Assembly: GCA_037974335.1 (NCBI GenBank)
Contig: CM075760.1
Coordinates: forward strand, 56,662,890 to 56,726,889
DNA length: 64,000 bases
Direction: 5' to 3'
Origin: Prionace glauca
Taxonomy: Eukaryota > Chordata > Chondrichthyes > Carcharhiniformes > Carcharhinidae
Shown: piece after piece, positions 10,439 to 20,605 of the stretch
Numbering within the stretch: position 1 is the stretch's first letter
Layout of the letters: each line of letters begins with the position of its first letter
Notes under the pieces: generated by a model
Told to the model about the DNA's origin: nothing
Seen by the model: the letters and a program-made list of their open reading frames with translations, nothing else
Database searches by the model: none
Translations under genes and position numbers: made by a program

Positions 10439-11163
10439 TGGGCCTCAAAATTAATTCATTAAAATCAGAAGTCCTGAATATTGAGGGAACAATGAGAGGC
10501 AAATACGAGATAATGCATTTTGGAATGTCTAATATAGATAGGAAATATACAGTAAATAGCAGAACTCTTAAGAGTATTGATAGACAGAGGGGTCTGTGTG
10601 TAGAGGTACACAGGTCACTGAAAGTGGCAACGCAGGTGGAGAATGTACTCATGAAGGCATATGGCATGCTTGCCTTCATCTACCGGGGCTTTGAATTTAA
10701 ATATTGACAAGTCAGGTTGCAGTTTTGTAGAACCTTAGTTGAGCCACAGTTGGAATCTAGTGTTCAATTCTGATGGCTACACGACCAGAAGGATGTAGAG
10801 ACTTTGGAGACGGTACAGAAAAGATTTACTAGGATGTGGCCTGGCATGGAGTGCATTAGCTCCGAGGAGATGTTGGATAAACTTGGCTTGTTCTGATTGG
10901 AAGACAGGGTTTGAGGGGCGACGTGATAGACGCCTACAACATTATGAGAGGCGTGGTCAGAATGGATGTCGGAAGCTTTTTATCCCAGAACGGAGGAGTC
11001 AATTACGAGGGTTTAAGGAGCGAGGGGCAATTATTAAAAGAGATGTACGAGGCACGTTTTTACACAGAGAGTGGTAGTCGCCTGGAACTCGCTGCTGGGG
11101 GGGTCGGGGGGAGGGTTGTGGTGGAAGCGGATACGATAGTGAGTTCTCAGGGGCGTCTTGACA
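10439..11163 (+). mobile_element. CR1-like LINE, left half of a split copy
   Basis: Degraded RT C-terminal region: motifs NAxK...EIMHFG, IDRQRGLCVEVHRSLKVA and AYGMLAFIYRG, then decayed frames down to GGTGGAAGCGGATACGATAG...CTTGACAA. The sequence stops at 11163, where an opposite-strand CR1 begins. It resumes at about 15238 with GGAAATAGAGGGATATGG, the next part of the same family consensus order. Confidence 0.8.
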
Positions 11164-11254
11164 ATTAGAACATAGAACATAGAACATTACAGCACAAACA
11201 GGCCCTTCGGCCCTCGAGTTGCGCCGATCACATCAACCCCACCAATCTGTAGAC

Positions 11255-14219
11255 CTATCTATAACCCCCAATCCCATTAAACCCCATATACTCATCCAGA
11301 AGTATTTTAAAAGATCCCAGCGAGTTCGCCTCCACCACCGATGATGGCAGCCGATTCCATTCACTCACCACCCTCTGAGTGAAAGACTTACCCCTAACAT
11401 CACCTCTGTACTTCCCTCCCCGCACCTTAAATCTGTGTCCTCTCGTAGCGACCATTTCAACCCGGGGAAATAGCCTCTGAGAGTCCACCCTATCTATTCC
11501 TCTCAACATTTTATAAACCTCTATCAGGTCGCCTCTCAACCTTCGCCTCTCTAGGGAAAAGAGTCCCAGCTCCCTCAACCTATCTTCATAAGGCATGCCT
11601 CCCAGTCCAGGCAACATCCTTGTAAATCTCCTCTGCACCCTTTCAATAGCTTCTACGTCTTTCCTATAGTGAGGCGACCAGAACTGCGCACAGTACTCCA
11701 AATGAGGCCTGACAAGAATCCTGTAAAGTTGCAGCATTACCTCCCGACTCCTAAACTCAATCCCTCAATTAATGAAGGCCAGTACACCATACGCCTTCTT
11801 GACCACCTCCTCCACCTGCGAGGCCGATTTAAGAGTCCTGTGGACCCGGACCCCGAGATCCTTCTGCTCTTCAACGCTACTAAGACTCCTGCCCTTGATA
11901 GTGTACTCGTTCATCCCGTTGGTTCTGCCGAAATGGACGACTACACATTTATTCGCGTTGAAGTCCATCTGCCACTTCTTCGCCCATTCCTGCATCCTAT
12001 CTATGTCCTGCTACAACTTTTGACATCCTTCCAGACCATCCACAACACCACCGACCTTCGTGTCATCAACGAACCTGCTAACCCATCCCTCCACTTCCTC
12101 ATCCAGGTCATTTATGAAAATGACAAACAGCAAGGGTCCCAGAACAGATCCCTGGGGCACCCCACTGGTGACTGACCTCCATTCCGAAAAAGACCCATCC
12201 ACAACCACTCTCTGCCTTCTGCAGGCAAGCCAGTTCTGGATCCACAAGGCCAAAGGCCCTTGTATCCCATGCCCTCTCACCTTCTCAAGAAGTCTTGCAT
12301 GGGGGACCTTAGCAAACGCCTTGCTGAAGTCCATGTACACTACGTCCACGGCATTTCCTTCGTCAATGTGTTCAGTCACATTATCGAAGAACTCAACTAG
12401 GCTCGTAAGGCACGACCTGCCCTTGACAAATCCATGTTGACTATTCCTGATCATGTCAAACCTCTCCAAATGCTCGTAAATCTTGTCCCTCAGAAGCCTC
12501 TCCATCAGCTTATCAACCATTGAGGTCAGACTCACCGGGCGGTAATTTCCCGGGTTATCTCTGTTCCCTTTCTTGAAAATAGGGACTACATCTGCAATCC
12601 TCCAATCTTCTGGAATCTCTCCCGTCTCCATTGACGACGCACAGATCATCGCCAGGGGCTCTGCAATCACTTCCCTCGCCTCCCACAGTCCTGGGGTACA
12701 TCCCATCTGGTCCCGGCGACTTATCTATTTTGATAGAATTCAAAAGTTCTAACACATCCTCCTCCTTAATGTCCACGTACTCAATCTTTTCCATCTGCTG
12801 CAAGTCCATAGCAAGATCTCCCAGATCAGCTTCCACTGTGAATACTGAGGCAAAGTCCTCATTAAGCACCTCCGCCATTTCTTCTGGTTCCACATAGACC
12901 TTTCCCCCTTCACCTTTTATAGGTCCTATCCTCTCCCTTCTCATCCTTTTACCTTTCACATATTTATAGAAGGCCTTGGGATTTTCCTTAATCTTACCCG
13001 CCAAGGTCTTCTCATGACCCCTTCTGGCTCTCCTAATTTCCCTTTTAACCTCCTTTCTACAGTCCTTATACTCTTCAAGATCCTTAACCTCTCCTAGTTC
13101 CCTGAACCTTTTGTACACCTTCCTTTTCCTCCTGACTAGGTTCAACACAGCCTTCGTGCACCACGGTTCCCGCGACCTACCAAAACCCCATTGTCTCATC
13201 GGAACATTGTCATGCAGAGCGCCAGACAAACATTCCTTGAATATCCGCCACCTTCCTTCGGTACTTTTCCCTAAGAACGCCTCCTTCCAGTTTATTTGTC
13301 CAAGTAACTTCCTGACTTCTTCGTATCTCCCCTTACTCCAGACAAACACCTTCCGAGCCTGCCTGATCCTATCTCGTTCCAATGCAATTGTGAAGGAGAT
13401 AGAATTATGGTCACCATTCCCAAGATGCTCTCCTACCGAGAGATCCATCACCTGCCCTGGTTCATTCGCCAGTACCAGGTCAAGTACAGCCTCTCCCCTC
13501 GTAGGCTTGTCCACATATTGTGTCAGGAAACCTTCCTGAACACACCTAACAAACTCCTCTCCAACCAAACCCCTTACCCTAGGGATATTCCAGTCGATGT
13601 TTGGGAAATTGAAGTCTCCCATCACGACAACTCTGTTATTAATACATTTCTCCAGAATCTGGTTCCCTATATGCACTTCAACTTCCCTGTCAGTATTGGG
13701 CGGCCTATAGAATACACCCAGCAAAGTTTTCGACCCTTTGCTGTTCGTAACTTCCACCCACAGAGACTCTGTAGAAAGTCCCTCCACGGCATCCTCTTTC
13801 TCTGCAGCCATGACACTGTCCCTGATTAACAGTGCCACTCCACCACCTCTTCTGCCAGCCTCCCTGTCCTTCCTGAAGCATCTGAAACCTGGCACCTGAA
13901 GTACCCAGTCCTGTCCCTGAGACATCGAAGTCTCCGCAATGGCTACCACATCACATTCCCAAGCAGCTATCCACGCCCTAAGTTCATCTACCTTATTTAG
14001 TATACTCCTTGCATTAAAATATATACACTTCAGCCCCTCAGTCTGGGCATTTCCCTTCTCCACCCCCTGTCTAACCTCCCTCCCATATTGCCTGCGGTCC
14101 TCCCCTACCTTTAAAATATTAAAGTACATGCATTTCAAACCCTGCTCCGCCCCACCCCCACTACGCCGTACCTTGCATTCCCCATCTATGCCCCCCTCAC
14201 TTTCACCCCCTCTACTCAA
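11255..14219 (-). pseudogene. CR1 ORF2 (endonuclease and reverse transcriptase), broken
   Basis: Order on the minus strand: apurinic-type endonuclease (LKCIYFNARSILNKVDEL, AETS, VMGDFNFPNIDW, GDHNSISF), a basic connector, then RT ([50 protein letters not shown] in place of FADDT) and the C-terminal region (MLQLYRILVRPHLEYCAQFW, MLPGLGGMPYEDRL). The reading frame shifts between about 12555 and 12706. Two in-frame stops follow, near 12008 and 11763. The protein would nick target DNA and copy the RNA in place. Confidence 0.9.
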
Positions 14220-14240
14220 GATCCCACCCCCCCCTCCAAA

Positions 14241-15161
14241 TCAGTTTAAACCTCCCCGCATAGCCTTTGCAAATTTACCCCCCAGGATATCGATTCCCCT
14301 CTGGTTCAGGTGTAGACCATCACTCATATAGAGGTCCCACCTTCCCCAGAATGAGCCCCAATTGCTCAAGTACCTGAACCTCTCCCTCCTGCACCATCCC
14401 CTCAGCCACGAGTTCAAACTTTCCCTCTCTCTATTCCTCTCTAAACTATCCCGTGGCACAGGCAAGAGTCCGGATATAACTACTCTTCCAGACTTAGCCT
14501 TTAGTTTCCACCCCAACTCCATAAATCTTTGCTTAATATCCCCTTCCCTTAATCTCCCTATGTCATGTGTCCCCACATGAACTATAACTTGGGGTTGATC
14601 TCCCTCTCCCCTAAGAGTCCTGAATACCCTGTCCGATACATCCCGGACCCCAGCCCCAGGTAGGCAACACACCAACCCTGAGTCCCTACCCTTACCTCCG
14701 ACTCTCCTATCGGTCCCCTTAACTGTGGAGTCCCCAATCACGAGGCCCAATCTCTTACCCTTAATCACCTGAGGTTTCCCAATAGGCTCACCCCCAGAGA
14801 CCTGCTCCCTTTGGCTATCCCCAGCTGATTCCTCCTCAACTGTAGCCTCCAGGACCGAAAACCTATTTTGGAGGGGAACAGCCCCAGGGGATTGTCCCAC
14901 CACATTCTTCTTTCCTCTCCTCGTGGCAGTCACCCAAGACTGGTTTCTAGGAGTGACTAACTCTTTATAACTCCTATGAATGTCCACCTCTGCATCCCGA
15001 ATTTTGCGGAGCTCCTCTACTTCCACCTCCAACTCCTTTACACGCTCCTCCAAAAGCTGCAATCTAACACACTTCTTACAAGTAAAATCCCCTGAAACAC
15101 TACTGGAGTCCCTCACCACATACATCCCACAGGAGATGCAGCACATTGCCTGAACTGCCAT
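14241..15161 (-). CDS. CR1 ORF1 with zinc finger, coiled coil and SGNH esterase domain
   Basis: An intact 306-residue ORF from an ATG at 15161. Residues 7-31 hold four to five cysteines in a CxxC...CxxC layout (CCISCG and CKKC). Residues 33-58 are a leucine/glutamate-rich coiled coil. From residue 139 there is an SGNH-hydrolase-like esterase domain: VIGDST with the putative nucleophile Ser145, a GTHD block at 197-200 (GxND in most members), and SDGLHLNQRG with Asp281 and His284. CR1-clade ORF1 proteins are known to combine a finger with an esterase and to act in the retrotransposition particle. The stop precedes ORF2 by about 20 bases. Confidence 0.88.
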   Translation of the reverse strand: MAVQAMCCISCGMYVVRDSSSVSGDFTCKKCVRLQLLEERVKELEVEVEELRKIRDAEVDIHRSYKELVTPRNQSWVTATRRGKKNVVGQSPGAVPLQNRFSVLEATVEEESAGDSQREQVSGGEPIGKPQVIKGKRLGLVIGDSTVKGTDRRVGGKGRDSGLVCCLPGAGVRDVSDRVFRTLRGEGDQPQVIVHVGTHDIGRLREGDIKQRFMELGWKLKAKSGRVVISGLLPVPRDSLERNRERESLNSWLRGWCRRERFRYLSNWGSFWGRWDLYMSDGLHLNQRGIDILGGKFAKAMRGGLN

Positions 15162-15237
15162 CCCTGAAACAATTACCAGCAGAAAAAATAAAAAATATTA
15201 AAAAGAAAACTTACCCACACTTATAATTTAGGTTAGG

Positions 15238-15368
15238 TTATAATTTACGTGAACAGGGTGGAAATAGAGGGATATGGTCCCTGGAAAGGTTTACTTCAGT
15301 CGGGCGGCATGGCCGGTGCAGAGCGGGAGGGCCGAAGGGCCTGTTTCTGTGCTGTAATTTTCTTTGTA
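15238..15368 (+). mobile_element. CR1-like LINE, right half of the split copy (3' end)
   Basis: Continues the element interrupted at 11163: GAAATAGAGGGATATGGTCC, then GGCATGGCCGGTGC and GGGCCGAAGGGCCTGTTTC, ending in TTTCTTTG. Confidence 0.75.
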
Positions 15369-15423
15369 CAATGATATTCCTATTTTGCAACGGTGCAGAT
15401 ATAGTAGCTCCTTCTTTCAACAG

Positions 15424-15912
15424 TAATGAGTTTATAGACGGAGGTAACTTAGTTAATCACCATCTAAAACATGTCTAATAGTAGCGTGTGCTGAAAAAGA
15501 CAGACACATTTGATGTTGTAACTTTTTAAAAAAGATTTGCCTTCATAATAGAGAAATGGCTGAAAAAATATTCACAGTGACGAGGAATTTCATTAAGCTT
15601 TCTCATGCCGAATAAGGGAAAATTGCTTGATTTCAGTTTGTTGCTCAACATTATCCGAACCGCGATGTTAAAGACATGTTATCATTTCACTGATTTCACC
15701 CTCAAATGCGCTCGGTGAAATAAGAAACGCATTTTTTGACGCGCTGACAGGAAAGTTCGCTTTTGACGCCGAGAACATATTGCCATCTAGTTCAGTCGAC
15801 AACAGAATTTAATGGGTTTATAGGTGCAGACTAATGTGGTTAATCACCATCTGAAATATCTGATAGCAGTGTGTGCTGAAAAAGACAGATACTAGTGATA
15901 CTGTTAATGAAC
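15424..15912 (+). repeat. Local direct repeat, about 100 bp, two copies
   Basis: Copies at 15424-15520 and 15815-15905 share GTTAATCACCATCT, then TAATAGTAGCGTGTG/TGATAGCAGTGTGTG, then CTGAAAAAGACAGA. No coding potential. The remaining sequence up to 16337 shows nothing I recognise. Confidence 0.7.
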
Positions 15913-16337
15913 TAGGGGAAATGGCGCACATTTCACAGACGATTTTTTAAATCGTTTTTCATCAGTAAGAAACAGGAAAAACCATTCAGACAGATGAGGG
16001 AATCGAGTCTCAGTGCGGATCTACTGGACTTTCCTGTAACGGGCCGGATTTATGCGCCTGAATGTTTCAATCCCATAATAAAAATGGTGGTCAGTTCCCT
16101 TGCCTCCCGTTGAATTCCTCCCTGTGATGACAGATAGATTCATTTTACCTGCCCGTTCATAGGAGAAAGGGAATAACCAACACACTGCAGCAGTGCTGCG
16201 GGATCAACGGAAATAAAGAGACCTGTGTGGAATTGTAAACAGTGCGGTCATGCTGCAGTTCTGGAATAGGTTTTACAGAAATAGAATTATGGTCAGTGAC
16301 ATACTAAGTTAGAATGCATTTAACAGCTACTGTCTTA

Positions 16338-16411
16338 GTCGCTGTGGCGCAATGGGTCAGCGCGTTCGGCTATGAACCGAAAGGTTGGTGGTTCAAGACC
16401 ACCCAGAGACG
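16338..16411 (+). tRNA. tRNA-Asn-like gene with anticodon ATG instead of GTT
   Basis: Matches vertebrate tRNA-Asn over almost its whole length: TGGCGCAATGGGTCAGCGCG D arm, anticodon stem TTCGG/CCGAA, AAGGTT variable region, T arm GGTGG/CCACC, and a 74-nt length. The anticodon loop reads CTATGAA, giving ATG (would pair with CAU, His) where Asn has CTGTTAA. The D, anticodon and T stems pair perfectly. The acceptor stem has one mismatch (GTCGCTG against CAGAGAC). A TTTT run at 16423-16426 could end Pol III transcription. It may be a pseudogene, but it is unusually well folded for one. Confidence 0.8.
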
Positions 16412-17029
16412 GGATTTCACTATTTTCTCACCGTCAGCATTCACGGGTAAACAGTGGCCAGTTGGCAATGGGTCCGTGGGTGCCAATAAAAAAAACTCTC
16501 AATTGTTACCAGCTGGACTGTTATCTGGTATTACCAACATTATTTAATGACTATTGATTTCAAACATATCAAATTTAACAATATATTTTCCATTACACCA
16601 ATAAACTTTTTAAAAAATGCAATTGAAACACGAACTTGAGGCTGACCATTTGTTCCAATTCCATATCCTTGCTTCCATTCATTCCGGATATTCACCAGCC
16701 TTCGAGTGAAGCAATTTCTCCTCATCACAGTCCTAAATCATCAGCACCTTATCCTGAGATTGTGTTCCCTGTGCTTCAGATTCCCAGATCAGGGACAATA
16801 GTATCTCAGTATCCACCCTTTCAAATTCATAGCATCATAAAAGCCCTGCTGTGTGTTGTCTCAGCCGATCCCGGATTGAATTGGGTGACAGTTTGATCTG
16901 AGGTTAATGTGGTTTCCTCTGGGTTGTGTCTGAGCGGCTGACAGCGCCGCTGCTCAATCTGACTGTTACTTTCTGCGATTCTCCACACAAACCGCAACAG
17001 ACTGGAGCACCCAATGTTAGCTGTAAAGC

Positions 17030-17068
17030 AGTTTTTGTACGGGGCTGAGACTGATTTCTATCACTGTG
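17030..17068 (-). promoter_or_regulatory. 23-bp-spacer recombination signal sequence
   Basis: Reading the minus strand: heptamer CACAGTG (perfect), 23-base spacer, nonamer ACAAAAACT (8 of 9). It abuts the V exon that ends at 17069. Confidence 0.93.
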
Positions 17069-17375
17069 AGTCTGAAAGCGCAGTAATAGCGGCCAGAGTC
17101 AATCAGCTGCAGGCTCGAGATGGTTAAAGTAGTTAATTTATCCGAGGTCTGGAGATCAGCAGAGAAATTGGGTCCAAAACCTTCCCCTCTCTCTTCTTGT
17201 GTATCCCACGATCTTTTCCATATAATGAACTGCAAATCCTTCCGTGGCTGCTGTCTGTACCAATATAAGAAATAGTTGCTTGCTGTAGTGCTGTAGGTAC
17301 ATCGGATAGTCACCGTTTCACCTTCTCTCCCCTCTAAAGACTGCGGCTGAGAAACAAAATCTCCACCACTCGGAT
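17069..17375 (-). CDS. TCR alpha-type V exon (duplicate A)
   Basis: Acceptor GTTACAG, then a phase-1 exon: GGDFVSQPQSLEGREGE, VTIRCTYSTTAS with the first Cys, YWYRQQPRKDLQFI, FGPNFSADLQTS, and LQLIDSGRYYCAFR with the second Cys. Open throughout and followed by a perfect RSS. It is a close paralogue of the exon at 36019. The leader donor upstream is lost (see the leader entry), so correct splicing is doubtful despite the intact V exon. Confidence 0.88.
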
Positions 17376-17590
17376 CTGTAACGTGTTCAAGAAGAAGAAA
17401 AAAATGTAAGTGTTGGACGTGGTGCTGAAATAATATTAACACTTTATATTCACCGCGACATAGCTGGAGTTATGAAATAAAAACAAATGACGGTGGAAAT
17501 ACACAGCAGGGTCAAGAACCATCACTGGGGAGAAGCAGAGCTAAAGGTGCAGATCGCGATAACATTTAACCAGATTGGAGTCATCCTTCT

Positions 17591-17636
17591 TGATAAGAAA
17601 CAGCCCGAACACAATGCAGACAGTGAGGAACTCCAT
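17591..17636 (-). pseudogene. Leader exon of duplicate A with destroyed splice donor
   Basis: Starts ATG at 17636 and encodes MEFLTVCIVFGLFLI plus one base. The next bases are AGAAGG, where the paralogue at 36542 has GTAAGG: the obligatory GT has become AG. Read-through would add residues and lose the phase-1 junction. The V segment is therefore probably non-functional unless a cryptic donor is used. Confidence 0.8.
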
Positions 17637-17898
17637 GGCGGCTGCAGAGCCCGGGGCTGTGACTAACCTTTAAAACTCCAAGCACTGCCGGAACAGAATC
17701 TGTTTTTACAGTCACTTTCTGATCTCAAAGTTCCCGTCCAATCAACAATTTACAATCTACCCGTCATAGATTGAGATAAGGTTTCAATGAGTTTCAGTGA
17801 TCAGCTGAAGCTCTTTGACCTTCACTATTACATATCTGAGACTCAGTGACTGAGGGGTACAGTGTGTGGTGAGAGGGAAGAATCAGCTTCACTGACAA

Positions 17899-18625
17899 GG
17901 CCATAAGAGATAGGAGCAGAATTAAACCATTCGGCCCATTCGTGTCCATTCCACCATTCAATCATGGCCGATATGTTTAAAATCCCCGCAGAATCAGAGA
18001 ATCCCTACAGTGCACAAGGAGGCCATCCGGCCCATCTAGTCTGAACCGGCCACAATTCTGAACCGAATACTGCAAGGATGTTGATTGGGTTGATTAGCCA
18101 CGGTAAATTGCTCCTTAATGTCAGGGGGATTAGAAGGTAAAAGTGTGGGGTTGCGGGGACAGCACAGAACCTGGGTGGGGTTGTTGTCGGTGTCGGTGCA
18201 GGCTCGATGGGTCAAATGTCCTCCTCCTGCACTCTAGGGATTGTATTCTGTGATTCAATCCCACTCAGGCCCATTACTGTAACGCCACATATTTACCATG
18301 CCATCCCCCTGACACTAGGGTCAATTTGTCATGGGCAATCAATCTAACCCGCGTATGGTTGGACTGTGGGAGGAAACAGGAACATCCGGAGGAGACCCAC
18401 ACAGACACGGGGAGAACGTGCAGACTCCACACATTCACCCGAGGCTGAAATCGAACCGGGTCCCTGGCGCTATGGGGCAGCAGTGGTAATCATTGTGCCA
18501 TAATGCCGCTCCTGTGGGATTTCTCGACCCCAATTTCGTACTCCGACCCCATAATCTTTGGTCCGTTTCCCAAGCACAAATCCATCTATCTCTGACTTAA
18601 ACATAATGATGCCCTTTATTTCTAA
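17899..18625 (-). mobile_element. Old LINE 3' fragment with SINE insertions
   Basis: The LINE 3' end (CCATTCGGCCCATTCGTGTCC, CAATCATGGCCGATATG) covers 17899-17990 and resumes at about 18512-18625 (GACCCCATAATC, CCATCTATCTCTGACTT). A minus-strand SINE lies in between: 17991-18075 and 18258-18511. That SINE is itself split by a plus-strand SINE 3' end at 18077-18257. Copy B at 36.85 kb has the same arrangement, so the nesting predates the duplication. Confidence 0.75.
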
Positions 18626-18630
18626 GATAT

Positions 18631-19800
18631 TCATGGCTGATTATCTCTTTTTCTACAGTCGTTCCTTATCATTGGTATATACTTTTGCTGAGCAGTGTGA
18701 AAGATCGCTTTGAAAGTCCTCCACTGTTCCTCAATTGTCCCACTATAAAGTTTTTGTTCCCAGTCTACCTTCACCAATTCCTCCCTCTTCCCTTTGTCGT
18801 CTCCTTGTTTGAGCAAAAAAATAGTGGTTTTGGATTTAACCTTCTCATGCTTCATCTGTATTTTAAATTCAACCGTAATGAGATCACTTCTTCCAAGAGG
18901 ATCCCTAACTGCAAGATTATTTACATCTCATCTTTATTCCATCTCATTTACAGGACCAGATCTAGGATAGCTTGCTCCCTTGTAGGTTCCATTGAATACT
19001 GTTCAAGGAAGCTATTGCAGATCCAGTCTATGAACGCCTCCTCGTGGCTGCCTTGACTGACCTGGTTTGACCAATTGATATTTAGATTAAAGTCCCCCAT
19101 GATAAGTGCTGTACCATTTTTACATGCATCAGTTATTTCTTCGTTTAATACTCGCCCCACTATGATGTCATTATTTGGCAGCATATAGACTACGCCTAGC
19201 AATGACCTTTTCTCTTCACTATTTCTAATCTCCACACAAATGGATTCAATCTTTTCTCCATAAAACCCATGTTATTTCTCACTACTGCCCTGATATCATT
19301 CTTAAAATTCAGGTACAGCACCTCATTTACCTTTCTGTCGGTCCCTTTGAACAGCCTGAATCCCCTGGATATTTAACTCCCAGTTGTGACCATCCTGCAA
19401 CCACGCCTCTGTAATGGCCAACAAATCATACTTACCTTGTTTCGAATACTACGAGCATTCAGATAAAGTGGCTTTATACTAGTTTTTATAGTTTCTTTTT
19501 GAATTCTAACACTTCCATTAATAACATCTCCTGAGTTCTCCTTCCTCTTAACCTTGTTCCTGATTATTGACGTAGTTGGATCATTCTCCCCACATTTTGT
19601 CCTTTCTCCCTCCTTCTCGGATTCCTTACATAGGTTCCCGTCCTCCTGACTGACTGCCCAGTGTTTTCAGGGATTATCCCACGCTCCTTTTTATAATCCA
19701 GCTGGAAAATTAACAACCTCATATCCTCTGCCAGCAGTCCCATATCCAAGGAGTATTGAAAGATTATCGTCAGCAAACCCACTATTTCCACTATTTCTGC
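18631..19800 (-). mobile_element. Old CR1-like LINE relic, endonuclease region
   Basis: Broken minus-strand frames contain LGVVYMLPNND, ALIMGDFNLNINW, a QAILDLVL motif and a connector (QWRTFKAIFHTAQQKYIP), in the order of CR1 ORF2 endonuclease. Many stops; clearly dead. Confidence 0.75.
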
Positions 19801-20003
19801 CCTCAGTGACCATCATATATCCGACACCAGTGAAGAAATCTTTGACTTGATTGTGATATAAAATGTTTTGGATTGAAATGTGTTAACTGAACTTGTTTGT
19901 TCTGTGACTGTAATTAATGTCAGTCTCCATGGATCCCAAATGTGCCACTGGAGGGTTTCCCTTTTTCATTAATAAGGGCCTCCTTTCAGAGTGATACCCC
20001 ATA

Positions 20004-20415
20004 ATGTTAGCAGCAGGATCAACTCTGGTACTGACAGGAACCAACAGTTCCAGAAAGAGGGGGAAGTACGATCGGAGTCTGAGAACAAGAGACTGGAATC
20101 TTCCAACAGTGTATCAGAATCTGAGAACAAGAGATTGGAAGCTTCCAATAATGGATCAGAATCTGAGAACAATGGATTGGAATGTTACAACAATGGATCA
20201 GAATCTCAGAACAATAGAACGGAATGTTACAACAGTGAATCAGAATCTGAGAATAAAAGATTGGAATGTCCCACTAATGGACAGGGGTTTATCCCAGGCA
20301 CTGTTATATCTTTCTGAATATAGTGATTGGCTGTCCTTTTCACTGAGGATGTACTTTATACTTCACATTATTCAAGCAGGTTACTATCCCACCCTGGCTA
20401 TTGTTGGTGTCCCTG
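20004..20415 (+). CDS. GPR139-like GPCR first exon with in-frame tandem-repeat extension
   Basis: The 3' part, from an ATG at 20349, encodes MYFILHIIQAGYYPTLAIVG then VP plus one base, followed by donor GTAAGT at 20416. The YYPxLAxxGVP block and the phase-1 junction are the usual first-exon end of GPR139-like receptors, and the junction fits the exon at 31048. The same frame is open back to an ATG at 20004, adding 115 residues that include five 14-residue repeats (RTRDWN..., MDQNL) with NSS and two NVT sequons. Translation may start at 20349 (typical family length) or at 20004 (long ectodomain). Which is used is not decidable from sequence. Confidence 0.7.
20068..20285 (+). repeat. 42-bp tandem repeat, about five copies
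   Basis: The unit is close to AATCTGAGAACAAGAGATTG followed by GAATGTTCCAACAATGGATCAG. The length is a multiple of three, so the frame joined to the receptor exon at 20349 and a second plus-strand frame both remain open. Copies have diverged from each other by several bases. Confidence 0.9.
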
Positions 20416-20605
20416 GTAAGTATCCCCTATCTCTTATTTATTGGGCAAACTATTTAACTTCATGCCTATTCTTGCCGTTTATTTTGTTGAAGATGGAAGC
20501 CATTGTTTTCTGTTCCCATCACAAACTCTGTTCCCGGCCCTCCTGACTTCACTGCCACCCCCCAGCCCATATCGGATTTGGGATGAGCCCATACACATGA
20601 CTTTA

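Larger units (their letters stand above)
11164..15237 (-). mobile_element. Near-full-length CR1-like LINE nested in another CR1
   Basis: About 4.07 kb on the minus strand. The 5' UTR is short, then comes ORF1 (15161-14241), ORF2 (14219 to about 11255) and a 3' end with TTCTATG-type repeats at 11164-11190. Both ends are fixed by the split host LINE (10439-11163 and 15238-15368), so the element appears to be present nearly in full. Its subfamily differs from the young CR1 copies elsewhere in the window. ORF1 is intact; ORF2 has one frameshift and two nonsense codons. Confidence 0.9.
16846..18338. repeat. Segmental duplication copy A (contains a minus-strand V segment)
   Basis: Matches 35795-38935 from GCTGTGTGTTGTCTCAGCCG rightwards, through the V exon, leader, promoter flank and nested LINE/SINE debris, to GGTCAATTTG(T/C)CATGG. 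Identity is high by eye. Copy A lacks the CR1 present in copy B and so keeps the pre-insertion site at about 18076. The 16412-16845 stretch before it has no recognised feature. Confidence 0.9.
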
